Shown in pieces: positions 6,834 to 15,733 of a DNA stretch of 39,387 bases. Source of the stretch: an uncultured Desulfobacteraceae bacterium (lineage in GTDB: Bacteria; Desulfobacterota; Desulfobacteria; Desulfobacterales; Desulfatirhabdiaceae); the NCBI GenBank assembly GCA_903909505.1, contig CAIVVZ010000110.1, forward strand, positions 1 through 39,387, read 5' to 3'. Position 1 is the stretch's first letter; every line of letters starts with the position of its first letter. The notes under the pieces are model-generated. The model had not been told where the DNA came from. It searched no databases and saw nothing but the letters and a program-made list of their open reading frames with translations. The translations under genes and the position numbers were made by a program.

Positions 6834-8498
6834 TTATGCTGCCAGCCGCACCGCATTGTCCGCGGCGCCACGGATTTCATCCGGTGTAAAAGGCTTGGCC
6901 AGATAGCCAACGGCGCCCATTCTGGCGGTTTCCACCGCGGTTTCAATGCTGGCATAGCCGGTAATGATAACGACCATTGCCTCCGGCCTGCGCTCGCGGA
7001 TGCTTTGAAGCAGTTCCAGCCCTTTAACCCCGGGCATTTTCAAATCCAGCATGATCACCGGATAGCTGCTTTCATTAATTTTTTCAAGGGCTTCTTCCCG
7101 ACTGATCGCCTGGTCCACGCTATAGCCTTTTTTCTCGAGGATTTTTCGGATATTGTTGTTCACGGCCACTTCGTCATCAATGACCAGAGCGCTGCGCCTG
7201 GCACCGGACGAACGCTTGGTTTTCGATTCCTGCTGCGCCACCAGGATCGCCACATTCTGTTTGATTTCTTCATATGAATAGACCGTGCGCTCTCCGGCTT
7301 CCAGATGCATGGCGTATTCCGCTCCGACCGCGGCTGCCACCTCATCGAACATAAACGGCATGTCCACACCGATGAGACGGGACACATCCGGAACGTTCTG
7401 TTTTCCGGCTTCGGCCTTTTTCTGGCTTTTTTTCTGGGGACACAGGCTGGTTTTGTTTCCGGCCTTGCAGGTAGCTCCCAGCTTTTTAAAGATATCGCAG
7501 ACCATCTCGCCCACTTCGCAGTAGTGTTCCAGTTTTTCAGATATTTTCACCTCAATAACCGGCATATCCGAAGGCCCCAGCGTGTTGACATAGTCGTCGC
7601 CGACGGCTTTGGCCACTTCGCTGCGATCAAACGGCATATCCACATCGATATTACCGGAGGCTTTGCCCATCATTCGGGCCACATTTTCCTTCAACTCCTG
7701 ATAGGAAACGAAGGATACCCCCTCGGAACCCAGGTGCGCGACATATTCCGGTCCGGTTACTGAAACCACTTCATCATAATTGAACGGCATATCGATACCG
7801 ATCCATTTGGACCGATCCGGTGCTTCAGCCATCTTTTTGGAACCGGCTGACTTTTTGGCTGTTTTCTGAGGGCAGAGATGGGACTTGTTTCCGACCTTGC
7901 AGGTTGCACCCAATTTTTTGAAAATATCACAAACCATATCACCGACCGCGCAGAAATTTTCCAGATTGTCCGGGATTTTCACTTCGACCACCGGCATATC
8001 CGACCGGCCAAGCGTCTTCACATAATCTTCCCCGGTGTATTTGGCGACTTCATCCCCGTCAAACGGTATATCGATATCGATGACGTTGATCACCTCGATT
8101 TCCTTTTCAGAGGCTTTGGCCTGAACCAGATCGCCGGCCATGGCTTTTTGAACGACGGTTCGCAGCTCATCCGGCGTAAATGGCTTGGACACGTAATCCA
8201 GTGCACCCAGACGAATGGCTTTTAACGCGGTATCGGTCGACGCATACGCGGTCATCATCAGTGCCCGAGTTTTCGGCCACTCGGTTTTAACCTGTTTGAG
8301 AAGTTCCAGGCCGTTCATCCCAGGCATGACAATATCTGAAATCATCAAGTCAAACGATTCGGTTTTCATCCGCTCCAGCGCTTCCGCGGCGCTGAGTGCG
8401 CAGATAACCTCATAATTGTTTTTGGACAGAATTTTTTCGACGTTCTGGCAGATTCCCTTTTCGTCATCGATGACCATGATTCTCTCTTGCGTATTCAT
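6834..8498 (-). CDS. Receiver - fourfold repeat - receiver protein, 554 aa
   Basis: An N-terminal receiver (VIDDE, SDIVMPG phosphoacceptor Asp near 55, SKPF) and a C-terminal receiver (VIDDE, LDLKMPG, AKPF) flank about 290 residues made of four related modules. Each module begins with a motif like IDMPFxxDEVxxxxGxxYxxxLG. They alternate long and short (A-B-A'-B'). The long type ends in a Cys-bearing segment (MVCDIFKKLGATCK...LCPQK) present twice. Each long/short pair looks like a tandem duplication. I do not recognise the repeat family. There is no DNA-binding or kinase domain, so output is likely by protein contact. It lies directly upstream of the Sec-hdrA/nuoEF operon on the same strand but has its own terminator. 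Start ATG 8498 with AGGAGG; a sigma54 promoter lies upstream. Confidence 0.88.
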   Translation of the reverse strand: MNTQERIMVIDDEKGICQNVEKILSKNNYEVICALSAAEALERMKTESFDLMISDIVMPGMNGLELLKQVKTEWPKTRALMMTAYASTDTALKAIRLGALDYVSKPFTPDELRTVVQKAMAGDLVQAKASEKEIEVINVIDIDIPFDGDEVAKYTGEDYVKTLGRSDMPVVEVKIPDNLENFCAVGDMVCDIFKKLGATCKVGNKSHLCPQKTAKKSAGSKKMAEAPDRSKWIGIDMPFNYDEVVSVTGPEYVAHLGSEGVSFVSYQELKENVARMMGKASGNIDVDMPFDRSEVAKAVGDDYVNTLGPSDMPVIEVKISEKLEHYCEVGEMVCDIFKKLGATCKAGNKTSLCPQKKSQKKAEAGKQNVPDVSRLIGVDMPFMFDEVAAAVGAEYAMHLEAGERTVYSYEEIKQNVAILVAQQESKTKRSSGARRSALVIDDEVAVNNNIRKILEKKGYSVDQAISREEALEKINESSYPVIMLDLKMPGVKGLELLQSIRERRPEAMVVIITGYASIETAVETARMGAVGYLAKPFTPDEIRGAADNAVRLAA

Positions 8499-8550
8499 AT
8501 CGTTTCCTCCTGGTAGAGTGGTGGTTAGCGATTAATTGACTACACTTTAA

Positions 8551-8567
8551 AGCACATCTTGTGCCAA
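8551..8567 (-). promoter_or_regulatory. Sigma54 promoter of the tandem-receiver gene
   Basis: On the minus strand TTGGCAC (8561-8567), then AAGAT, then GTGCT (8551-8555). The -24 box is perfect and the spacing is GG-N10-GC. The start point is predicted near 8540, about 40 bases before the gene. Confidence 0.8.
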
Positions 8568-8758
8568 CATTATTAACAACCTGATATTATATATATTTCG
8601 CTTAAAACCACGGTACATCCAAACCCGGGATCCGTATGATCTTTCTATTCATTTTTTCAGTCATCTGTTACCTGACAGAATGCCGTCATCTCGCGATTTT
8701 TAAATAAATTCAGATTATTACATAATATTATAAGCTGATTGGATGGCAACAAGACAAA

Positions 8759-8777
8759 TGTATAGAATAATTATACA
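8759..8777. promoter_or_regulatory. Inverted repeat, possible upstream activator site
   Basis: TGTATA (8759-8764) and TATACA (8772-8777) with a 7-nt spacer. It lies about 200 bases upstream of the sigma54 promoter at 8551-8567, a usual distance for an NtrC-type enhancer site. It is AT-rich, so chance is possible. Confidence 0.3.
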
Positions 8778-8833
8778 GTGTATGACATAGATGAGGAATC
8801 AAAGGCCAAGGGGTATGGATTGGGTATCAGGGG

Positions 8834-10264
8834 TCAGCCGGGAGGCATCCGAAGACGATGAGGGATGGTAATACCATGTTTTTTCATGAGATTTTGAAAA
8901 TTAGTCCGCTGAAAGCCGGTTTGCCGCGCGGCCTGGGTGACATTCCAGTTGTTCTGTTCCAACGCATGGGTCAGGAATTTTTTTTCCAGTTCGCTGATTG
9001 CGGCGATTCGAATGTCTTTTTTAGCCTGTTTCAGCGCTTCGTTGGTCTGGGGTATCGATTCCGGCATGGCCGGTTCAGCAAGTGCATTATCCCGCAGAAA
9101 TAGATCCGCTGAGGTAATCAGTTTTTTTTCACAGTGAATCACAGCTCGTTCGATCACATTTCTGAGCTGGCGGACATTCCCCGGCCAGTCAAAAGCCATG
9201 AGCCGATTGCCCGCATCATCATCAAACCCGCTAATGGATTTATTCATCCTGCGACAGAACTGATTCAGAAAATGATAAGCGATCGGCAGAATATCGGGTT
9301 TTCTGTCCCGGAGCGGCGGAATCAGAATGGGATAGACGAAAATCCGATAATAAAAATCCTGACGAAACGTTCCGGCGGCAGCCATGTTCTGAAGGTCCTG
9401 GTTGGTGGCAAAAATCAGCCGGACATTTACCTTTTGCAGGGTTGTCCCTCCCAGTGGATAAAACTCCTGACTTTCCAGAAAGCGCAACAGCATGCCCTGA
9501 ACATCGAGGCTGATATTGCTGATTTCATCCAGAAAAACGGTTCCTTGATGGGCAAGCCTGAAAATCCCGCTCTTTTCCCGGTGGGCTCCGGTAAACGCAC
9601 CCTTGACATGACCAAACAGCTCAGATGCCAGAAGATTGCCGGAGAGTGTTCCGCAGTCCACTGCAAAAAACACCCCGTCCTTACGGTTGCTATTGGCGTG
9701 AACCGCACGGGCGACCAGTTCCTTTCCGGTTCCGCTTTCGCCGTATACAAGCACGGTGGCGTCAGTCGGCGCCACCTTTCGAATCATGGACACGACTTTC
9801 TGAATCTGTGGACTGTTTCCAATCAGTTGATGGGCAATGGGCCGAGCGGCTTCTTCTGAATTTTTCAATCGGTGATTCTGGCGGCTTGTCATGCGGTCTG
9901 TGATGGCCTGAAGCACGACTGCGCGAAGTTCATGGGGCGTAAAGGGTTTGGGCAGATAGTCAAATGCGCCGATTTTCATGACTTCTACAGCGGAAGACAC
10001 CGACGCATAGCCGGTCATGACTATCACCCGAATATCCGGATCTTTTTCCATGACACGGCGAAGCACTTCCATGCCGCCCATACGGCTCATTTTTAAATCA
10101 GTCACCACCACATCGAAGGGTTCGGCTTCAATCAGGGTCAACGCGTCATGACCGTTCTGAGCAATCGATACCGCGCAGTCCATCTTGGAAAGAATTTTCT
10201 CACAGTTTCTGCAGATGTTGACCTCATCATCCACAATAAGAATACGCGGTGGATCAGATGGCAT
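8834..10264 (-). CDS. Sigma54-dependent response regulator, NtrC family, 476 aa
   Basis: Receiver (VDDE at 11-14, phosphoacceptor D56, KPF near 106), an AAA+ sigma54-activation domain (Walker A GESGTGKE, sigma54 contact loop GAFTGA, Walker B VFLDE), and a C-terminal Fis-type helix-turn-helix (NVTQAARQTGFQRTNFQNLM). It is a full activator of sigma54 promoters. Its start overlaps the stop of the upstream kinase gene by 11 bases (10254-10264), so the two form a two-component pair. It could act on the sigma54 promoters at 8551 or 15618; the real targets are not shown by the sequence. Confidence 0.95.
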   Translation of the reverse strand: MPSDPPRILIVDDEVNICRNCEKILSKMDCAVSIAQNGHDALTLIEAEPFDVVVTDLKMSRMGGMEVLRRVMEKDPDIRVIVMTGYASVSSAVEVMKIGAFDYLPKPFTPHELRAVVLQAITDRMTSRQNHRLKNSEEAARPIAHQLIGNSPQIQKVVSMIRKVAPTDATVLVYGESGTGKELVARAVHANSNRKDGVFFAVDCGTLSGNLLASELFGHVKGAFTGAHREKSGIFRLAHQGTVFLDEISNISLDVQGMLLRFLESQEFYPLGGTTLQKVNVRLIFATNQDLQNMAAAGTFRQDFYYRIFVYPILIPPLRDRKPDILPIAYHFLNQFCRRMNKSISGFDDDAGNRLMAFDWPGNVRQLRNVIERAVIHCEKKLITSADLFLRDNALAEPAMPESIPQTNEALKQAKKDIRIAAISELEKKFLTHALEQNNWNVTQAARQTGFQRTNFQNLMKKHGITIPHRLRMPPG

Positions 10265-11726
10265 TGGCGATATCCTGGCGGAAAGGCAACCGAATGGTGA
10301 ATATGCTCCCCTGCCCCAACTGGCTGCTGACGGTTATCTCCCCGCCGTGCTGGGCAATGATGCCGCTGGTAATTGCCAGGCCTAGACCGGTGCCGCTTTC
10401 CTTGGTGGTATAAAATGGATCAAAAATTTTATCCAGTTCTTCTTTTGGAATGCCCTTGCTAGTATCCCGGATTTCAATCTCTGCATATTTTGGATCCAGG
10501 CCAATCCCCGCGACAACCGTCACCTTCCCACCGGAATCGCTTGCCTCAATTCCATTCAGGATAAGATTGATCACCGCCTGCTGAAGCTGGCCTTTATCCA
10601 TTTGAACACTCCCCATATCTGCGGCGCAGTCGCTTTCCACCGACACATCTTTAAACGCCGCTTGTTTTCGGGTCAAGAGAACAACTTCCTCAATCATCTC
10701 CTTTAGATTATGCTCTTTTTTAAGCGGTTTGCTCTGCCTGGCAAAATCAAGCAGCGCGGTAACGATTTTCCGGCATCGAAGGGTTTCGCTGGCAATGACC
10801 CCGAGTTCCTTATACATCGGATTTTCCGGCTCGATATCTTCTTGTATCAACAGCGCTGTCGTCAAAATGGTGGTCAGGGGATTGTTGATTTCGTGCGCGA
10901 CGCCTGCGGCCAATCGGCCGATTGACGCCAGCTTGCTCTGTTGAAGCAGACTCTTCTGGTCGTTGATTTCATGGGTGATATCCCGCGAAAGTTCAATAGC
11001 GCCCGTTGCCTGACCATTTTCAAAAATGGGGTAACAGGAAATGGAATAGTAGATTTCCCGGTTTTGATTGTCCAGGTGAACATGGGTGGCCTGAGATGGC
11101 TTTTGTGTGTTAAAACACTGAATCAGGGGACAGTGGTGATCCTCTCCGGAACACGGGCTGTTCTGGTGATGGGTGATTTCATAACAGAACCGGCCAATGA
11201 CCGCTTCCCGTGTCACGCCAAGTTTGCTGAGCATGGGGGCGTTGATATCCATAATGCGATAATCAGCGCCAATCACCAGAATATCCTCATTAACCAGCTC
11301 GTTGATCACCATTTCCTGCATGGCTTTGTTTTCAGCATATTCCTGCAATCGCCGTCTCACAAAGATCTTCTTGGTCGCCCGAGCCATTGCCTGATCCAAT
11401 GCATCCCGGCTGAAGGGTTTGGTGACAAAATCCGTTGCGTCGTACTGAAAACTCTTTATGGCCAGATCCATGTTTCCATGTCCGGTAATGATGATGATTT
11501 CAGTATCCGGAATTTCATCCTTCATCTGCTTCAAAAGCTCAAGACCGTTGGTGTCGGGTAACAGCACATCCATCAGCACGATCATGGGATTGATATCCCG
11601 GAAAACAGTCATGGCGTCCCTGCCGCAAGTCGCAGTATAAACGATATGCCCCATGCCTTCCAGACGATTTCCCAACGCCTGGGAAAAGTCTTTCTCATCA
11701 TCAACCAGCAGTATTGAATATTCCAT
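10254..11726 (-). CDS. Histidine kinase with N-terminal receiver and Cys-rich PAS, 490 aa
   Basis: N-terminal receiver (LVDDE, D53, K103), PAS domain with C181, C192, C199 and C204 (CYEI...PCSG...CPLIQC), HisKA with phospho-acceptor H268 in GVAHEINNPL, and a HATPase with DTSKGIP and GTGLGLA boxes. No membrane segment is seen, so it is a cytoplasmic sensor. It is translationally coupled to the sigma54 response regulator after it. The PAS cysteines may bind a metal or sense redox state (inference). Confidence 0.94.
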   Translation of the reverse strand: MEYSILLVDDEKDFSQALGNRLEGMGHIVYTATCGRDAMTVFRDINPMIVLMDVLLPDTNGLELLKQMKDEIPDTEIIIITGHGNMDLAIKSFQYDATDFVTKPFSRDALDQAMARATKKIFVRRRLQEYAENKAMQEMVINELVNEDILVIGADYRIMDINAPMLSKLGVTREAVIGRFCYEITHHQNSPCSGEDHHCPLIQCFNTQKPSQATHVHLDNQNREIYYSISCYPIFENGQATGAIELSRDITHEINDQKSLLQQSKLASIGRLAAGVAHEINNPLTTILTTALLIQEDIEPENPMYKELGVIASETLRCRKIVTALLDFARQSKPLKKEHNLKEMIEEVVLLTRKQAAFKDVSVESDCAADMGSVQMDKGQLQQAVINLILNGIEASDSGGKVTVVAGIGLDPKYAEIEIRDTSKGIPKEELDKIFDPFYTTKESGTGLGLAITSGIIAQHGGEITVSSQLGQGSIFTIRLPFRQDIANAI

Positions 11727-12132
11727 GGTGTAAGCCTTTTATGAAAAGTGAATGCGATGGCTTCGTATCCCTAATGATCAATGGGCTGCATGCCCCCGTG
11801 CATGAAAATGGATATGTATTACTGGACGGTGCCAATGCTATGTTCTGATTGTTCATGTTTTTCACCTCAGAAGAGACCCTGCCATTTCTTCTGAAAAGAA
11901 ACAATCTTTTTTAGCTATTTTCCCTGAAAAAGATGCATAGCAAAGCGCTCTTCGCCCCAAATGATTACGAAAGCAAAAAATCAAAACCCATTAATTATGC
12001 CAATTCAAGATAGCTCCGGGAATTGCTGAGCAACAATAAATTACTGTGATAATGTTGACAATTTCCGCGTGAATACCCTATATATTCAGGAATCGGAAAT
12101 CATCACTCCCCGATGAAACAAGAGGTGTTGCC
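11727..12132. other. Divergent intergenic region between two kinase/activator operons
   Basis: No convincing gene in 406 bases. It separates two mirror-image operons. It holds a sigma70 promoter for the plus-strand operon (12055-12084) and an 8-bp inverted repeat, TCAGAAGA (11867-11874) with TCTTCTGA (11887-11894), about 140 bases upstream of the minus-strand kinase start. A small minus-strand reading frame here was judged unsupported. Confidence 0.55.
12055..12084 (+). promoter_or_regulatory. Sigma70-type promoter of the plus-strand kinase/activator operon
   Basis: A perfect -35 TTGACA (12055-12060), 18 nt spacer, -10 TATATA (12079-12084). It predicts a start near 12091 and a short leader before ATG 12133. 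Confidence 0.6.
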
Positions 12133-13698
12133 ATGCCATTGGCTAACGGCTGGACCATTGTACTGATGGACGATGAAGCGGATATCCGCGATATCATGAC
12201 CCTGACGCTTCAGGACTCCGGATATCAGGTGTTGACAGCGCCGGATGGTAAGTCCGGAATCGGCCTGTGTGAACAGGTCAATCCCCAGATGGTCATTACC
12301 GATATCCGCATGCCGGGCATGGACGGCATCCAGGTGCTTCAGGTTTTAAAGGAACGCCTGCCGGATATCGAGGTTATTGTTGCCACCGCTTATGGCGAAA
12401 TGGATCTGGCCATTCGCGCCCTTCAACTGGATGCCTCCGACTTTATCACCAAGCCCATTGGCGACAGCGCGTTGTTTCTGGCCTTAAACCGTGCCCGGCA
12501 GCGCTATACCTCCCGAAAACAGATCAAGGATTATACCCGGCTTCTTGAAACCGAAAACGCCAGAACCGCCCAGGAACTGACCGCAACCATCGCCTTCCAG
12601 AAAAATTTAATCGAAAGCTCCATGGACGGTATCCTCGGATGCAATGAAACCGGAAAGGTGATGATTTTTAACAAAGCCATGGAACGGCTTCTGGGATATA
12701 CCAAACATGATGCGTTGGATCACCTGAGTCTTGACCAGGTGTTTGCTCCGGATGAACGGGTTCGTTTCAATTCGGTTCTTTCCAGCGAGGCTTACGGCGG
12801 GAAAAACAGGCTGTATCTGTATGAAACCAGCCTGCTGACCAGCAGGGGCAGCCGGATTCCGGTCCAGATATCGGCCGCGGTGCTGATGGAATCGGAAGCA
12901 ATCAGCGGTCTGGTCTGTTTTATCAGAGATTTAAGAGAGCTCCGGCGTCTGGAACAGGAAATGTCGGATCAGGCCCGAATTCTTCACCAGGATAAAATGA
13001 TGTCCCTGGGGCGCCTGGCTGCCAGCGTTGTCCATGAGATCAACAACCCGCTGACAGGCATTCTCAACTTCATTTGCCTGATGCGCCGAATCCTGGATCG
13101 CGGCCCGCTGGCTGCCGATCAGCAGGATAAATTCAAGCAGCATCTGGAGCTTGTCGAAAGTGAAACCCGCAGGTGCTCGCAGATCGTATCCGGCCTGCTG
13201 ATATTTTCCAGAAAATCTCCTCCGTCTTTTACGCAGGTTCAGGTTGAAGATCTGATCGACCGCTGCATGCTGCTGAGCCGGCACAAAATCCAACTCAGCC
13301 GCATATCCCAAACGGTTTTCATTCCCCCATCGCTGCCGCCGGTTATAGGGGATTTCAATCAGTTGCAGCAGTGCCTGATCAATCTGCTCTTTAACGCCAT
13401 AGACGCCATGCCAGGCGGCGGAACCCTTAAAATTTCGGCGGGTGCGGATTTGCCCAAAAATGAGGTCTTTATTCGGGTGAAGGATTCGGGCCCCGGAATT
13501 GCGCCAACAGATATTCCTCACATTTTTGAACCGTTTTATACCACCAAGAACGAAGGCTATGGGGTTGGCCTGGGGCTTTCAACGGTTTACGGCATCATGG
13601 AGCGGCACCACGGCAGTGTGCAGGTAGAAAGCCGGGTTGGAAAAGGAACCACATTTACCTTGAACCTTCCGATTGAAGAGAGGGGCCATGAAGGCTGA
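12133..13698 (+). CDS. Histidine kinase with N-terminal receiver and PAS, 521 aa
   Basis: Receiver (LMDDE, D57 in TDIRMPGMDG, TKP), PAS domain (about 150-270; DGILGCNETGKV), HisKA with H near 301 (SVVHEINNPLTG), and a HATPase with a GVGLGLS box. Cytoplasmic, with no membrane segment. Same layout as the minus-strand kinase at 10254-11726, but its PAS lacks the Cys cluster. It overlaps the following sigma54 activator by 11 bases. GAGGTG lies upstream of the start. Confidence 0.94.
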   Translation: MPLANGWTIVLMDDEADIRDIMTLTLQDSGYQVLTAPDGKSGIGLCEQVNPQMVITDIRMPGMDGIQVLQVLKERLPDIEVIVATAYGEMDLAIRALQLDASDFITKPIGDSALFLALNRARQRYTSRKQIKDYTRLLETENARTAQELTATIAFQKNLIESSMDGILGCNETGKVMIFNKAMERLLGYTKHDALDHLSLDQVFAPDERVRFNSVLSSEAYGGKNRLYLYETSLLTSRGSRIPVQISAAVLMESEAISGLVCFIRDLRELRRLEQEMSDQARILHQDKMMSLGRLAASVVHEINNPLTGILNFICLMRRILDRGPLAADQQDKFKQHLELVESETRRCSQIVSGLLIFSRKSPPSFTQVQVEDLIDRCMLLSRHKIQLSRISQTVFIPPSLPPVIGDFNQLQQCLINLLFNAIDAMPGGGTLKISAGADLPKNEVFIRVKDSGPGIAPTDIPHIFEPFYTTKNEGYGVGLGLSTVYGIMERHHGSVQVESRVGKGTTFTLNLPIEERGHEG

Positions 13699-15409
13699 GC
13701 CGCGTAATTTCGACAAACATATTCAAAGCGACCAGTGGCTGAATGTGCTGGACGAATTAAACATCGGCGCCCTGATCATTGATTACCAAAGGCGAATTTC
13801 CGCGATGAACTGCACGGCCCAGGGGCTTCTGGGCCTGAAGGAAGATGAAGTCCTTGGAAAGGATTGCAGGGAGGTGTTCTGCGGCGTCCCCTGCATGGTG
13901 AAGTGCCTGTTCAAGGATGGGGAGGAGTGGGACGGAGAGCCTTCCCCGGCTGTTTCCGACAGCAACGATTCCCAGCGGCTTGTCACCCGGCTTGCCACGC
14001 CCATTTATGATACGCAGGGCCAGGTTGTGGGCTGTCTGACCATTCTTCAGGATCACTCTCCCATAGTCGATCTCATCAACCGGGTTCATTATGAAGAGCG
14101 CAGCCTGAAAATGATTCTGGAAAACCTGGATATCGGCATTTTTACGGTCAACAAGGGGGGCCACATCACATTTTTAAATGCTGAAGCAGAAAAGATTACC
14201 GGCTATCACCGCAAGCAGATTCTGGGGAAACCCTGTTCAGCCCTGTTTTTGAAAAATGACTCCCGGGATATCGGTTTGCTCAGGGCGTCCATCGCCGATG
14301 GCAGAACCCGCGTCCTGGCCAGCGGCAGAATCACCGTCAGCAGTGGGCGGACCATTCCGGTTCGCGCCAGTTACATGGCGCTGCACAACGAAAAAGGCAG
14401 TATTGTCGGGGGGCTTGCCACCTTTCATGATCTGACCGTGGTGCATCAACTCAAAAAGGCCATCACCGAACGCTACACCTTTCAGGACATGATCGGCAAA
14501 GATCCGTCCATGCAAAAAATATTTGAAATGGCCAGGGTCGTCGCCATGAGTGATGCTACGGTGCTCGTCGAAGGTCCAACCGGAACGGGCAAGGATCTTC
14601 TGGCCAAAATAATTCATTCGATCGGCCGGCGAAGCGCCAAACCGTTTATAAAAGTCAATTGCGCGGCGCTTCCCGACACCCTTCTGGAATCAGAAATGTT
14701 CGGCTATGTCAAAGGCGCCTTTACCGGCGCTTTTCAGAACAAACCCGGCCGCTTTCAGCAGGCGGACGGCGGAACGATTTTTCTGGATGAAATCGGCGAT
14801 TTGCCGCTCACGCTTCAGGCCAAACTGCTTCGCGTTCTGGAAGACAAGGATTTTTACCCGCTGGGAAGCCGGCATCCGGTAACCGTCGATGTCCGCGTCA
14901 TTTCCGCGACCAACCGGGGCCTGGATAAACTGGTCGAGGATCGGCTGTTTCGTGAAGATCTGTTTTATCGGCTGAATGTGGTTCGCATCGAACTTCCCGC
15001 GCTCAAAAACCGCAAATCGGATATTCCGCTGCTGATTCAGCAAAGCATGGGACGGCTTTGTCCGCCGGACAAAGGCCCGCCTCGCGGCATTTCCGATCAG
15101 GCCATGGATGTTCTGCTCAATTATGATTACCCGGGCAATATCCGGGAGCTTGAAAACATTCTGGAGCATGCGCTGATCGTCAGCCAGTCCGGAATGATTC
15201 TGCCGCATCACCTGCCGGATTACCTTCAGCAGTTCAGGGCCATCCGTTATAAATCTCCCCGGGTTGATCCGCTGCCGGACGCGGAACGCCAACAAATTCT
15301 CCAAGCCCTGAAAAACCACGACGGAAACCGGGCTCAGGCTGCAAACTCCCTTCAGATAAACCGCTCCACCCTGTGGCGGAAAATGAAACGCTTCCAGATT
15401 CTCTCCTAA
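13688..15409 (+). CDS. PAS-PAS sigma54-dependent transcriptional activator, 573 aa
   Basis: Two PAS domains, the first with C60, C65, C69 and C73 (CREVFCGVPCMVKC), then an AAA+ sigma54 domain (Walker A GPTGTGKD; GAFTGA; FLDE) and a C-terminal Fis-type helix-turn-helix (NRAQAANSLQINRSTLWRKM). No receiver, so it senses by its PAS domains rather than by phosphorylation. ATG 13688 is preferred over TTG 13673 because GAGAGGGG lies just upstream and the 11-base overlap with the kinase gene suggests coupling. It is immediately upstream of the sigma54-driven Hdr cluster, so it is the first candidate for that cluster's activator. Confidence 0.93.
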   Translation: MKAEPRNFDKHIQSDQWLNVLDELNIGALIIDYQRRISAMNCTAQGLLGLKEDEVLGKDCREVFCGVPCMVKCLFKDGEEWDGEPSPAVSDSNDSQRLVTRLATPIYDTQGQVVGCLTILQDHSPIVDLINRVHYEERSLKMILENLDIGIFTVNKGGHITFLNAEAEKITGYHRKQILGKPCSALFLKNDSRDIGLLRASIADGRTRVLASGRITVSSGRTIPVRASYMALHNEKGSIVGGLATFHDLTVVHQLKKAITERYTFQDMIGKDPSMQKIFEMARVVAMSDATVLVEGPTGTGKDLLAKIIHSIGRRSAKPFIKVNCAALPDTLLESEMFGYVKGAFTGAFQNKPGRFQQADGGTIFLDEIGDLPLTLQAKLLRVLEDKDFYPLGSRHPVTVDVRVISATNRGLDKLVEDRLFREDLFYRLNVVRIELPALKNRKSDIPLLIQQSMGRLCPPDKGPPRGISDQAMDVLLNYDYPGNIRELENILEHALIVSQSGMILPHHLPDYLQQFRAIRYKSPRVDPLPDAERQQILQALKNHDGNRAQAANSLQINRSTLWRKMKRFQILS

Positions 15410-15455
15410 GTTCCGGATCGAGCTTGTCGCGTTCTTGCGTTGCAGCGTTGCAAGT

Positions 15456-15469
15456 ATGTTGCGCAACAT
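15456..15469. promoter_or_regulatory. Palindromic activator-site candidate with half-sites downstream
   Basis: ATGTTGCGCAACAT is a perfect 14-nt palindrome about 155 bases upstream of the sigma54 promoter. Matching half-sites occur at 15482-15488 (GCAACAT), 15552-15558 (GCAACAT) and 15580-15585 (ATGTTG). Number and placement suit binding of a dimeric sigma54 activator such as the 13688-15409 product (inference). Confidence 0.55.
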
Positions 15470-15617
15470 TGTATTGAATTTGCAACATCCGCTTTGGATC
15501 AGGGCAGCTTTCTCCGCATGAAGAATGGATTGACCATTCGGCGATAAATTAGCAACATTTTGATATATTAACATATTTTATGTTGTTTATTCCCATCTGT
15601 TACTTTTGCGCCACAAA

Positions 15618-15633
15618 TGGCACGCATCATGCT
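15618..15633 (+). promoter_or_regulatory. Sigma54 promoter of the Hdr/receiver cluster
   Basis: TGGCAC (15618-15623), GCATC, ATGCT (15629-15633). The -24 GG and -12 GC are exactly 10 nt apart. Predicted start near 15644, about 90 bases before the first gene. Confidence 0.82.
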
Positions 15634-15733
15634 TCTAATATAGACAACTCAAAAAAATGAAGCTGAATTATCCATTTCAATCCATTCACCAAAGCAGTTA
15701 CCTTATTGGCCCATATTATCATCAGGTGCTATT

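Larger units (their letters stand above)
8499..8833. other. Intergenic region between the tandem-receiver gene and a sigma54 activator gene
   Basis: No gene seen in 335 bases, AT-rich in its middle. It contains a sigma54 promoter for the gene starting at 8498, a TGTATA/TATACA inverted repeat, and a G-rich GGGTATGG-like stretch (about 8809-8835) resembling one near 6683. Confidence 0.6.
15410..15733. other. Control region of the Hdr/receiver cluster
   Basis: No gene in 324 bases. It contains the palindrome ATGTTGCGCAACAT, several isolated GCAACAT or ATGTTG half-sites, and a near-consensus sigma54 promoter, in the order expected for an enhancer-dependent promoter. Confidence 0.65.

Noticed and set aside
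11817..11833. TTGGCACC on the minus strand near 11830 as a sigma54 promoter
   Set aside because: There is no GC at the -12 position 10 nt after GG.
11701..11904. Small minus-strand frame (67 codons; possible ATG near 11853)
   Set aside because: It overlaps the kinase start, has no recognisable motif and only a weak ribosome site; too little support.
14690..15574. Minus-strand frame of 294 codons
   Set aside because: It is the shadow of the sigma54 activator and also covers the enhancer region.
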